A stretch of DNA of 47,471 nt from Nitrospirota bacterium. GTDB lineage: Bacteria; Nitrospirota; Thermodesulfovibrionia; Thermodesulfovibrionales; Magnetobacteriaceae. Of the stretch, positions 16,102-24,208 are shown in pieces. The notes beneath the pieces were generated by a model. The model saw only the letters and a program-made list of their open reading frames with translations, did no database searches and was not told the DNA's origin. The number at the start of each line of letters is the position of its first letter. The stretch's first letter is position 1. The DNA lies in NCBI GenBank assembly GCA_015233615.1, contig JADFXJ010000014.1:1-47471 (forward strand), written 5' to 3'. A program made the position numbers and the translations under genes.

Positions 16102-16555
16102 ATTAATATTCCCTCTCTACTTACCGCATGCGTTTTATGAATTTCTTTGGCATACCGTTATTATAACATGGCGTAACAAAAATTAGCCTGTCCCACCGGG
16201 TAAAACGCACGATAAATTTGTTCTCCATCGTAGAATGAATATGTAGAACAAACAGGATGTTGAATTTCCATCATAGTCATAGTGTCAACGTATTGCAATT
16301 ATCGAAAAGTCCGGACTGCCATGGCTAGCCTAATAAATGGTGATAACCAGCATAAGAGCCAGGGCATCCATCCCCCCCGCCCCTTCCTTTTCAAGGAAGG
16401 GGCGGGGGGGATGGATGCTCTTCTACACCCGCTTCAAAGGAATCCCAGTAGTGCCGGAGCTACCCATTTTTTTCTGGTAAATGTAATGTGTAACACATCT
16501 GCAACATCCTGTTTTCTATAATAAGGTTATTAATTAAAAAAAGGAGGAAGCAATT
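16102..16555. other. Intergenic region with a strong hairpin
   Basis: No credible coding frame. It holds the promoter side of the ATPase operon, a perfect 26-bp hairpin (16364-16418) and the SD (AAAGGAGG) of the TPR gene. Confidence 0.5.
16364..16418. repeat. Perfect 26-bp GC-rich inverted repeat
   Basis: Arms 16364-16389 and 16393-16418 pair exactly around a 3-nt loop. They contain seven consecutive C/G and CCCCTTCC/GGAAGGGG. The composition resembles the C-run/G-run element inserted in pgeF, suggesting a related palindromic repeat family. Confidence 0.85.
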
Positions 16556-16768
16556 ATGGTTTCTACTAATCGATACGACCAGGCTATTATTGATTTTACG
16601 AAGTCTATCGAGTTAGACCCAAAGAATGATAAGACGTACTTTTATCGCGGTTTGGCCTTTGGTTTAAAAGGAAACGAAGACCTGGCTATAGCCGATTGTA
16701 AAGTGGCAGCAAGGTTGGGCAATAGCAACGCACAAAAGTTTTTACAAGTTCGCGGCTTAAATTGGTAA
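16556..16768 (+). CDS. Small TPR-repeat protein (70 aa)
   Basis: Contains about one and a half tetratricopeptide repeats: YDQAIIDFTKSIELDPKN followed by YFYRGLAFGLKGNEDLAIAD, with the usual A/Y/G/A/P positions. Such short TPR proteins may mediate protein-protein contacts or be remnants of longer TPR arrays. The start is well supported: AAAGGAGGAAG lies at ideal spacing before the ATG. No partner is evident. The 11-mer GTGCCGGAGCT occurs on both sides of the gene (16451 and 16771). Confidence 0.7.
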   Translation: MVSTNRYDQAIIDFTKSIELDPKNDKTYFYRGLAFGLKGNEDLAIADCKVAARLGNSNAQKFLQVRGLNW

Positions 16769-17203
16769 GAGTGCCGGAGCTTACAGTTATTGTCGTATTT
16801 TACCCTTATGGCCATAGAAACTGGTGCCGGGGGAGTATGCGCAAGGAGCGAGAGGAGTGCCAGGGTGCCTAAAATACCATAATTAATATTGGATTGTCAT
16901 ACCCGAATTACAAATGATAGAGATCAAAACTCTCGAAAATGATAGGTACGAACAATATTCCATTGCAGAGCTTGAAGGCGTGGTTGTGTCTATCAGAGAA
17001 TAGAAGGGCTTCAAGTCAACGTTAAGGATGTTCGGGAAACCCTTTCTCAATAGCCCTCAATAGCCTACCGTGTTAATCGATTGTCAGTTTTCCCACTTAG
17101 GGCGCGTTCAAAAATAAGTGAGCCCTTAGATAAGATAACATTCATAGTGGGAGCATTGTCCTGAACAATACCCCCACTACGGGTCGATACGTTACTGTTT
17201 ATT
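16769..17203. other. Intergenic region, no supported gene
   Basis: About 435 nt. A 29-codon frame at 16915-17004 is too short to support. A hairpin near 17146-17178 lies downstream of the minus-strand secreted-protein gene. Confidence 0.45.
17146..17178 (-). terminator. Hairpin downstream of the secreted-protein gene
   Basis: AGTGGGAGCATTGT and ACAATACCCCCACT pair at 12 of 14 positions around a short loop, about 25 nt beyond the stop codon of the minus-strand gene. Confidence 0.45.
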
Positions 17204-18958
17204 TTACTGTTTCACGCCAAATCCGGCAGTGATAGTGGTACTGGCGCTCAGGGTAACCACACAATTGCCTGTGCCTGAGCATCCGCCACCGCTCCAACCG
17301 GTAAACGTAGAGGTGGAGCCGGGTTGGGCAGTCAACGTGATTACTTTGCCCGCGTCAAAGCCTATGGAACAGTAATTGCCACAGCTTATGCCTACCGGTG
17401 TGCTGGCTACAACACCGCTGCCACTACCGGTTTTATTTATGGTAAGCGTTGCTCTTGTGGACGTTGGTGTTGGCGTAGGTGTATGCTTAGGAGTCGGCGT
17501 AGGCGATGGCTTTGGTGTTGGAGTTATAGTTGGCGTAGACGACGGCTTGGGTGTTGGTGTTGGAGTTGGCGTAGTCGACGGCTTGGGTGTTGGTGTTGGG
17601 CTTGGCGTAGACGTTGGCGTAGGTGATGGGGACTTCGAAACAAAACCGACGTTTACGGTGGTGTTGGTATTCAGGGTAATTACACAAGTGCCGTTACCCG
17701 AGCATCCGCCGCCGACCCAGCCGGAAAACGTTGAGGTAGAGTCGGGTTGGGCGGTCAACGTGATTACTTTTCCCGCGTCAAAGCCTATGGAACAGACGTT
17801 GCCGCAGCTTATACCTGCCGGCGTGCTGGTTATGACACCGTTGCCGCTGCCGGCCTTGTTGATGGTAAGCGTTGCCCTTGCAGGCGTTGGAGACGGCGTT
17901 GGAGACGGTGTAGCCGTTGGCGTGGGGGCAGGAGCTGGCGACGGTGACGGACTATGGTAGGCCGACGAAGCCTGGCCGGAGTTTACGTTAACCATAAGAG
18001 AGGATGAATCGACAGCCTCGAAAGCGGAACCCGGAACACCCGACAGTGTATGCAACACGGAGTCATCCCACCGCGAGTCTGGCACTCCCGATATATACCA
18101 GGCCGAACCGTTATCGGCAAGTATTATTCCATACTTTTTAAACGCAGTGAGTATGACCTGGACGTCGGCGGAAAAGGCCGATATATTAAAACTGGCTTTC
18201 AGCCGGAAACGCTGTCCCATGGGCGGGTAATTGGTATCCGTGGTACTGCCGGCCTGATGCCTGGCCGGCCATACGAATGCCTTCTGCGTATGGGGGACGG
18301 TAAATCTTATAGCATGGTTTATTACACCGGACTTTACCTCGTCATATCTTACGAGTCCCGGCAATATGGGCAATCCTGCCGCGTCGGAGGACGTCCACGT
18401 TAAGGGACGCAGCGCGTCCGACTTTAGATTGAAGATGGCTCCTGAACCTGCACTCCAGGAGCCATTTGCGTTTTGGTAAGTTGACCAAAGTTCGTACAGT
18501 ATACAGTTGTCTTTATCCACGATAAGGACGTGGCGGTCTCCAGTCGATTGATTACCGCCTTCTATAAGCGGATTGGCCGGTATGGGGTATGGCCCCGGGT
18601 CACTCTCGCTACCGTAATCGAAGGTTACGTTAACTTTCGCCTGCGTGCCGCTTACCGTGTTATAAGGAATGCCGATAGGTGCGCCGTTCCACACCGTACC
18701 AAAGTCGGGGTGCAGCCCCGTAGTTGCCCCAATGTTATTGACGTAAGCAGCCGAATGGCTATCGACAGGCAGAGTGTCTATCGGTGTATTCCATATATTG
18801 TCGTCCGGAAATACGCCACACCCATCGATATTCGGCGCTCCATGAGATAACGACGGCCGCGAGATTACCACAATGAACAATAAAACGGTAATACAAGCGA
18901 TTATGAGAGCGATTTGTGATAAATCATTTTTTGTTCTTCCGATTACTACTGTTTTCAT
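17204..18958 (-). CDS. Secreted or envelope protein: unknown N-terminal domain plus two InlB-type beta repeats on Pro/Thr linkers
   Basis: 584 residues. A signal peptide or anchor (about 17-35, ALIIACITVLLFIVVISRP) precedes a conserved-looking globular domain (about 45-330) beginning DGCGVFPDDNIWNTPIDTLP and containing HPDFGTVWNGAPIGIPYN, GDRHVLIVDKDNC and a late WYISGVPDSRWDD. I recognise it only as a domain of unknown function. Then come two copies of a roughly 75-residue 'bacterial repeat' (ATLTINK.GSG.GV..STP.GISCGN.CSIGF...), each with paired cysteines suited to extracytoplasmic disulfides. The repeats are separated by PSPTP/TPKPS linkers. The architecture suggests a surface or matrix-binding protein. 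Monocistronic. Confidence 0.75.
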   Translation of the reverse strand: MKTVVIGRTKNDLSQIALIIACITVLLFIVVISRPSLSHGAPNIDGCGVFPDDNIWNTPIDTLPVDSHSAAYVNNIGATTGLHPDFGTVWNGAPIGIPYNTVSGTQAKVNVTFDYGSESDPGPYPIPANPLIEGGNQSTGDRHVLIVDKDNCILYELWSTYQNANGSWSAGSGAIFNLKSDALRPLTWTSSDAAGLPILPGLVRYDEVKSGVINHAIRFTVPHTQKAFVWPARHQAGSTTDTNYPPMGQRFRLKASFNISAFSADVQVILTAFKKYGIILADNGSAWYISGVPDSRWDDSVLHTLSGVPGSAFEAVDSSSLMVNVNSGQASSAYHSPSPSPAPAPTPTATPSPTPSPTPARATLTINKAGSGNGVITSTPAGISCGNVCSIGFDAGKVITLTAQPDSTSTFSGWVGGGCSGNGTCVITLNTNTTVNVGFVSKSPSPTPTSTPSPTPTPKPSTTPTPTPTPKPSSTPTITPTPKPSPTPTPKHTPTPTPTSTRATLTINKTGSGSGVVASTPVGISCGNYCSIGFDAGKVITLTAQPGSTSTFTGWSGGGCSGTGNCVVTLSASTTITAGFGVKQ

Positions 18959-19005
18959 TTAAAACCTCCGTTTTTTGATTTTTTTAAACTTGATTTTATC
19001 AAGAT

Positions 19006-19284
19006 TTATGCCAAATGGATCTTCATGCGATGAACCGGCAGGAGATCGGCCCCCGAATTCTCTTCGTCAGCAATAACACTATAGTTAGCGATAACACCTT
19101 GCGAACCGGATGTTTCCATAATGACGTCGATAATCATTTGATGACATATTTTGTCAACACGGTGACAATTATCGATACCGCCGCCGTTTATGTTCATACA
19201 AATACTCTTCAACAAGTCCCAGGGAACCGAAGCGTTTACCCCTTGGGCGGCATTGCCTGTTCTTAAATCTCTATTTGCACTCAT
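19006..19284 (-). CDS. Small hypothetical protein (92 aa)
   Basis: Begins MSANRDLRTGNAAQGVNAS and contains a helix rich in hydrophobic residues (WDLLKSICMNINGGGIDNC) with three cysteines. AAAGGAGA sits 6-7 nt before the ATG at 19284, which decides the start even though the frame runs further upstream. No family recognised. It ends 48 nt before the secreted-protein start on the same strand and may be in one transcript with it. Confidence 0.5.
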   Translation of the reverse strand: MSANRDLRTGNAAQGVNASVPWDLLKSICMNINGGGIDNCHRVDKICHQMIIDVIMETSGSQGVIANYSVIADEENSGADLLPVHRMKIHLA

Positions 19285-19748
19285 AATGTCTCCTTTACAT
19301 CTCTTTAAGGTTTTATGTGTTGTAATCGATGTGCAATTCTTTAACATGATCCTATTGTAAGAAATTTATGATTGAAAATAATGTCATCCAAATGACATAT
19401 TGATAAGATTCGATAGTTTTCTGTAACTACTCAGTACTGGCAAATGAATTTCAACCCCGCGAATTCGGCTGACGGCCCGGAATCTGCCCTTGCCCTTGCT
19501 GTTATTCCAACCTCTTACCGTCATCCCCCCCCACGTACATCATTCCGGTTAGAGCCGCAATGACGGAAAGGACAAGAAGGACATCGGAATTTGGGATAAA
19601 AATACAAGTTGATTTTTACTTAATCGGTTGGCTATACTACTTGAGTTTGTTTCTCAAATCGAAACGGTTGTACAACGATGGTAATTTAAGCATAATTAAC
19701 GATAACATAAAGCATGACAACGGTAACTTACAATATGATATTAATAAT
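19285..19748. other. Intergenic region with dispersed-repeat sequence before SulP
   Basis: The SulP frame is open from 19560, but the first about 63 codons are derived from repeat-like and AT-rich DNA and do not resemble SulP proteins. The segment 19456-19590 shares strings with 32100-32170. Confidence 0.5.
19456..19590. repeat. Dispersed repeat, copy A
   Basis: Contains CCGCGAATTCGGCTGACGGC (19458-19477) and ATTCCGGTTAGAGCCG with ATGACGGAAAGGACAAG (about 19543-19577). The same strings with small changes recur at 32100-32170. CCGCGAATKCGG is itself palindromic. Confidence 0.55.
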
Positions 19749-21872
19749 ATGATAATAAAACGGATATTTCCTTTTCTCGATTGGTTTGAAGGCTACGGCG
19801 GTGCCACACTCAGGGCCGACCTGTTAGCCGGCATAACCGTGGCCCTCGTTCTGGTTCCGCAGTCTATGGCCTATGCGCAGTTAGCGGGCCTGCCTGCCTA
19901 CTATGGGCTTTACGCGTCCTTCCTTCCACCTCTGGTGGCGGCGCTTTTCGGATCCAGCCGCCAGTTAGCCACCGGGCCGGTCGCGGTGGTGTCGCTCATG
20001 AGTGCCGCAACCCTCGAACCGCTGGCCACAAGGGGCGGCGAGGCGTTTATCGCCTACTCCATACTTCTGGCTCTCAGCGTGGGCATATTTCAGTTATGCA
20101 TCGGACTGTTTCGTCTGGGAGTCGTGGTGAACTTCCTGTCCCATCCGGTAGTGCTGGGGTTTACTAACGCTGCGGCCATAATCATTGCCACTTCCCAGCT
20201 TGGCAACCTCCTCGGTGTATCCGTCGACGAGGCCGAACACCATTACGAAACCGTGTACAACGTGATAGTAGCAGCCACGAACTATACCCACTTGCCGACG
20301 CTTATCATGGCCATCCTGGCCTTTGGCATCATGTTTGGATTAAGGAAGATAAACCCCAGGCTGCCTAACGTGCTCATTGCCGTAGGGCTTACCACTGTAC
20401 TGTCCTGGTCTATGGGCTTCGACCAGACTTACAAGGGAAACGCCTCATCCATAAAGTCCGAAGAGATTACATCCAAGATAAAGGAATACAACAAGAACCT
20501 TGAAGAGATAGAGGCCATATCGAAAAATCGCACGTTGACCAATACCCGGCTCGGCGAGACGAAACATACGAAAGGCCGTCAGTCCTTCGAAGTTCTCGAA
20601 CTGGCTTACCAGGTGGAGAAGATGAACCATCAGATCGAAGAAACAAAAAAACACGCCAGACTCCTTCGAAAGGTGTTGAGGGCGTATAATTTCGAATCGG
20701 AAAAAACACCCGACGGCAAGCGGTTTTTCGTACCACTCGGAGATAAGAAACCATCTGGCCGCGTATGGAAGATGAAAGTGGGCACTAAGGTAATCACCGA
20801 AAACGATATATTATTCCAGGGCGGCGGAAAGGTTTTAGGTTCGATACCCAAAGGACTACCCCAATTCGCGTTCCCCAAAGTGGACATGAACGTTTTCCTC
20901 ACCATATTCCCTTACGCGATCATTATATCCTTGTTAGGATTCATGGAAGCCATATCCATAGCAAAGGCCATGGCTACCAGAACCGGCCAGCGTCTTGACC
21001 CTAACCGTGAGCTAATCGGGCAGGGTATCGCCAACATAGTGGGAGCCATAGGAAAGAGTTACACTGTATCGGGTTCATTTTCCCGCTCCGCAGTCAATCT
21101 CCAGGCCGGAGCCGTAACGGGACTCTCCAGCGTGTTTACGAGCTGCATAGTGCTCGTAACCTTGATGTTCCTGACGCCACTTCTTTACCACCTCCCACAG
21201 AGCGTTTTAGCTGCGGTAATAATGATGGCCGTAATCGGCCTGATAAACGTAAAAGGGCTCGTTCACCTGTGGCACGCCCAGAAGTATGACGGTTTTGCCG
21301 CCATTTTGACATTCCTCTTCACGCTGGCCTTCGCGCCACACCTGGACAAAGGCATTATGGTAGGCGTGGCCTTCTCTCTTGGCCACTATCTGTACAGGAA
21401 TATGAAGCCTCCCATGGCGGTGCTCTCCAGGCACGAGGACGGCACTCTGCGTAACACCGATATTTTCGGCCTTAACCGGTGCGAGCACATCACCGCCTTA
21501 AGTTTTGACGGTTCCCTCTTTTTTGCAAACACCTCGTATTTAGAAGACCAGATACTCAATTATGTTTCCGAAAAACCAAACCTTAAGCATATAATTATAA
21601 TCGGTGAGGGTATTAACGAAATAGACGCATCCGGCGAGGAAACCCTGGGCATACTCGTCGATAGGCTGAGGGATAGAAATGTTGGTATATCGTTTGTAGG
21701 CCTAAAGGATCAGGCACTCGAAGTTATGAAGCGTACGGGGTTATATAAAAAGATCGGAGAAAATAACATTTTCAGAACCGAATCCCTGGCAATAGAGGCC
21801 GTCCACAGCCTTGCACACGAAAACAGCACGGAGAAGGATTGTCCTCTGATAAACGTATGCTACCTCAGATGA
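19749..21872 (+). CDS. SulP-family anion transporter with STAS domain and a coiled-coil insert
   Basis: An inner-membrane anion permease of the SulP (SLC26) family; sulfate, bicarbonate or other oxyanions are typical substrates. The start chosen (MIIKRIFPFLDWFEGY) matches SulP N-termini; no SD supports any start. TM core hallmarks include DLLAGITVALVLVPQSMAYAQLAGLPAYYGLY, LATGPVAVVSLM and, after the insert, GFMEAISIAKAMA. The C-terminal cytoplasmic STAS domain covers roughly the last 140 residues (ITALSFDGSLFFANTSYLED ... EINEIDASGEETL-like). Between TM segments, about 130 residues (bases about 20430-20825) form a charged heptad-rich insert before the usual GSIPKGLPQF. The gene is followed by a cytidylate-kinase-like gene on the same strand. 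Confidence 0.9.
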   Translation: MIIKRIFPFLDWFEGYGGATLRADLLAGITVALVLVPQSMAYAQLAGLPAYYGLYASFLPPLVAALFGSSRQLATGPVAVVSLMSAATLEPLATRGGEAFIAYSILLALSVGIFQLCIGLFRLGVVVNFLSHPVVLGFTNAAAIIIATSQLGNLLGVSVDEAEHHYETVYNVIVAATNYTHLPTLIMAILAFGIMFGLRKINPRLPNVLIAVGLTTVLSWSMGFDQTYKGNASSIKSEEITSKIKEYNKNLEEIEAISKNRTLTNTRLGETKHTKGRQSFEVLELAYQVEKMNHQIEETKKHARLLRKVLRAYNFESEKTPDGKRFFVPLGDKKPSGRVWKMKVGTKVITENDILFQGGGKVLGSIPKGLPQFAFPKVDMNVFLTIFPYAIIISLLGFMEAISIAKAMATRTGQRLDPNRELIGQGIANIVGAIGKSYTVSGSFSRSAVNLQAGAVTGLSSVFTSCIVLVTLMFLTPLLYHLPQSVLAAVIMMAVIGLINVKGLVHLWHAQKYDGFAAILTFLFTLAFAPHLDKGIMVGVAFSLGHYLYRNMKPPMAVLSRHEDGTLRNTDIFGLNRCEHITALSFDGSLFFANTSYLEDQILNYVSEKPNLKHIIIIGEGINEIDASGEETLGILVDRLRDRNVGISFVGLKDQALEVMKRTGLYKKIGENNIFRTESLAIEAVHSLAHENSTEKDCPLINVCYLR

Positions 21873-21930
21873 TTCGTTATTCGTACTTAATCCGGTCTTA
21901 TTTTGTTCGGCATTTATTCGATATTTATTT

Positions 21931-22017
21931 CGGTATTCGTCATGGTAACACGGTATAATTTCCATTTTTATTCGGTAGTTCGGTATTTGTTATGATAACA
22001 CGGTATAATTTCCATTA
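21931..22017 (+). repeat. Two tandem promoter-like boxes at a 50-bp period
   Basis: CGGTATTCGTCATGGTAACA at 21931 and CGGTATTTGTTATGATAACA at 21981 are each followed by CGGTATAATTTCCATT, so a 37-nt box occurs twice exactly 50 bp apart. Each contains a TATAAT hexamer. They lie just upstream of the cytidylate-kinase-like gene and could be tandem promoters or operator sites. Confidence 0.65.
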
Positions 22018-22044
22018 ATATGACATTTAAATCAGGGGGTAAAC

Positions 22045-22869
22045 ATGCCTATAATAACGTTAACGAGATCGTCTTTCAGCCATGGAAGGGAAATCGCGCA
22101 GAAAACGGCTGAAATGATGGGCTACGAAGTGATAGGAAACGAGGTCATAGAGACCGCGTCAAAAGAATACAACGTGCCGGTAGCGAAATTAACCGGTGCC
22201 CTCGAACGTGCACCTTCCCTCTTTGGCATGTCGGTGGAGACCAGGCGAAAGTACATCGCTTACTTTCAGGCGGTAATGGCCAGGTACATGCTCAAAGATA
22301 AGCTCGTTTACGACGGGCCGGCCGCCCACGTGCTCATACAGGGAGTATCCCACATACTTAAAGTGTGCATCGTGGCAAACATAGACGACAGGACGAAACT
22401 CAGGGCCGAAGAAGAAAAGATTTCGGAAAAAGAAGCACTCAAAAGACTGCTCAAAGAAGACAAGGAGCATAAGGAATGGGCCAAAACCTTCTATAACGTA
22501 GACGACAGCGACCCCAGCCTCTACGATATAGTCCTGAACCTGGGCCAATTATCCGTGGACGACGCGGTCAAGATCATCGCCTCGATGGCAAGCAATAAAA
22601 AATTTCAGCCCATGACCTATTCGATCAAGTGCATAAGCAACATAGAGTTGGCCTGCAAAATCAAGGCCGCTCTTATAGACCTGGATCCGGACGTTAACGT
22701 TCGTGCCGACGGCGGCAACGTGTTTATACACACCCGTACCATCGAAAAGGAAAAAGATAAGCGAGTGGCGGCTATCAAAGATATAGCTTCCAAATTTAAC
22801 GACGTACGTGACGTTGAGGTTCAGGTTACGGAGGATTTCTTCAAGCAGGTATCTTCCACCCTGAGGTAG
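22045..22869 (+). CDS. Cytidylate-kinase-like protein with C-terminal BON-like domain (copy 1)
   Basis: 274 residues. The N-terminal about 180 residues match the cytidylate-kinase-like family (Cytidylate_kin2): ITLTRSSFSHGREIAQ replaces a classical P-loop, followed by MGYEVIGNEVI, YDGPAAHVLIQGVSHILKV and DDRTKLRAEEE. This loop form is usual for the subfamily, but the substrate is unknown and it should not be called CMP kinase. Residues about 190-270 (SIKCISNIELACKIKAAL...VRADGGNVFIHT) look like a BON domain. AGGGGG precedes the ATG. It lies 172 nt after SulP, behind the two 50-bp boxes. A paralogue with the same architecture is at 36757. Confidence 0.8.
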   Translation: MPIITLTRSSFSHGREIAQKTAEMMGYEVIGNEVIETASKEYNVPVAKLTGALERAPSLFGMSVETRRKYIAYFQAVMARYMLKDKLVYDGPAAHVLIQGVSHILKVCIVANIDDRTKLRAEEEKISEKEALKRLLKEDKEHKEWAKTFYNVDDSDPSLYDIVLNLGQLSVDDAVKIIASMASNKKFQPMTYSIKCISNIELACKIKAALIDLDPDVNVRADGGNVFIHTRTIEKEKDKRVAAIKDIASKFNDVRDVEVQVTEDFFKQVSSTLR

Positions 22870-22963
22870 TAAAAAGCACCGGGGAACCGCCTCTGCGGGA
22901 AAGCTGCTACGCTGGAGCCACTGCGGGAAAGCCACGATGAAGTGCCTCTATAAGCGCCTCCGC

Positions 22964-22989
22964 GTAAAGATCCGTTAAAGGATCTTTAC
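22964..22989. terminator. Hairpin between convergent genes
   Basis: GTAAAGATCC (22964-22973) and GGATCTTTAC (22980-22989) are perfect 10-bp arms around GTTAAA. It overlaps the 3' end of the minus-strand phosphatase gene and lies about 95 nt after the cytidylate-kinase-like stop, fitting a bidirectional terminator. Confidence 0.6.
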
Positions 22990-24144
22990 CACCATAAGGG
23001 TTATGTCGTCGAACTGGGGCTGATCTCCTGCAAATTGCAGTACCGCCCCTTTGATTGCCTCTGCGAGTTCCCTGGAAGAGCCGTTGCTGTATCGTAATAT
23101 TACCTCGCGCAGCCTGTCCATACCGAAGAATTCCCTGTCTTTGTTTATGGCATCGGTCGCGCCGTCCGTATAAAGAACCAGAATGTCCCCGGATTCAATC
23201 TTCATGGAAACCTCTTCGAGCTCTATGTTTTCCAGGGCTCCGAGCATTATACCCGTGGCGGCAAGTTCCAAAAACCCACCTTCTTTTTTCAGCAGCAGTA
23301 CCGGGTTGTGCCCGGCATTCACATACGACATCGTGTGGCTCTCACTGTTGATAATCACGTAAAAAAGCGTAACGAACATACTGGCCTTCGAGTATTCGAG
23401 TATTAACCGGTGTGCCTTTGTTATAGCGTTTAAAGCCGAAGTATCGTCAAGGGCGCAGGCCCTTACCAGGGCCATCGACAAAGCCATGAAAAGCGCAGCG
23501 GGAACACCTTTGCCCGAAACGTCACCAATGACGAATCCGGTTAAAACGTCGGACAGTGTGATAAAGTCGTAGAAATCCCCTCCAACCTGTTTTGCCGGTT
23601 CGGTCATGGCCCATATGGACAATCCCTTTACGTCTGGGATAACGTCCGTAAGCATGGACGCCTGTATCTCCTTTGCTATTTCGAGTTCCTTGAGGATTTT
23701 TTCCCTCTCGTTTTTTTCGAAATCGATGATCTTTTGCATGTACTCGATCTCGACGTCGCGAAGTCTCTTTTTTTCGAGGCAGGCATCTATCCTGGCTCTT
23801 AAGAGCACCGAGTTGAAATTTTTAGAGAGAAAATCCTCCGCTCCCAGCTCTATGCACCTGGCTATGCTGTCGATTTCATCTACGGATGAGATCACGATAA
23901 CTGGTATGTGGCGAAGATTGTCGTCCGCCTTCAGAGTTTCGAGCAACCGATAGCCGTCCATTTTGGGCATCATTATGTCCGAAATTATGAGATCGATGCC
24001 CTGCCTCCTGAGAATTTCAAGAGCTTCCTCGCCGTTTTCGGCCTGATAAGCCTTGAATCCGAGCAACTCTACGTGCATGGTCAGCATGGCCCGCACAGTA
24101 GAACTATCGTCCACGATCAATAAGTTATAATTCGTTTTTTCCAT
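22975..24144 (-). CDS. Response regulator with SpoIIE/RsbU-type PP2C phosphatase output
   Basis: 389 residues from the Met at 24144, chosen because it starts the receiver cleanly (NLLIVDDSSTVRAML); the frame is open further upstream. Receiver (1-125) with phospho-Asp in LIISDIMMPKMDG; a helical linker (about 130-170, NEREKILKELEIAKEIQASM, as in RsbU proteins); then a PP2C phosphatase (about 180-388) with metal-site motifs QVGGDFYDF, GDVSGKGVPAAL, NAGHNPVLLL and LYTDGATDA. Such proteins dephosphorylate STAS-type anti-anti-sigma factors, here candidates not identified nearby except the SulP STAS domain. It starts 64 nt downstream of leuA and is probably the last gene of that transcript. Confidence 0.9.
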   Translation of the reverse strand: MEKTNYNLLIVDDSSTVRAMLTMHVELLGFKAYQAENGEEALEILRRQGIDLIISDIMMPKMDGYRLLETLKADDNLRHIPVIVISSVDEIDSIARCIELGAEDFLSKNFNSVLLRARIDACLEKKRLRDVEIEYMQKIIDFEKNEREKILKELEIAKEIQASMLTDVIPDVKGLSIWAMTEPAKQVGGDFYDFITLSDVLTGFVIGDVSGKGVPAALFMALSMALVRACALDDTSALNAITKAHRLILEYSKASMFVTLFYVIINSESHTMSYVNAGHNPVLLLKKEGGFLELAATGIMLGALENIELEEVSMKIESGDILVLYTDGATDAINKDREFFGMDRLREVILRYSNGSSRELAEAIKGAVLQFAGDQPQFDDITLMVVKIL

Positions 24145-24208
24145 CGATTTTTTTGCATCGGAGGCATATCCAAAGTGATAGCGGAAAGTGTAAACCGGAA
24201 AACCCGGC

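Noticed and set aside
16915-17004. 29-codon frame starting MIEIKTLENDRYEQYS
   Set aside because: Too short and without SD; may be an antitoxin-like fragment, but nothing supports it.
17376-17960. Val/Gly-rich plus-strand frame opposite the secreted protein
   Set aside because: Low-complexity mirror of the Pro/Thr linkers (GVGVGVG pattern); no independent evidence of a gene.
19560-19748. N-terminal extension of the SulP frame
   Set aside because: Encoded by dispersed-repeat and AT-rich DNA, with no SulP similarity; the Met at 19749 starts the family-like sequence.
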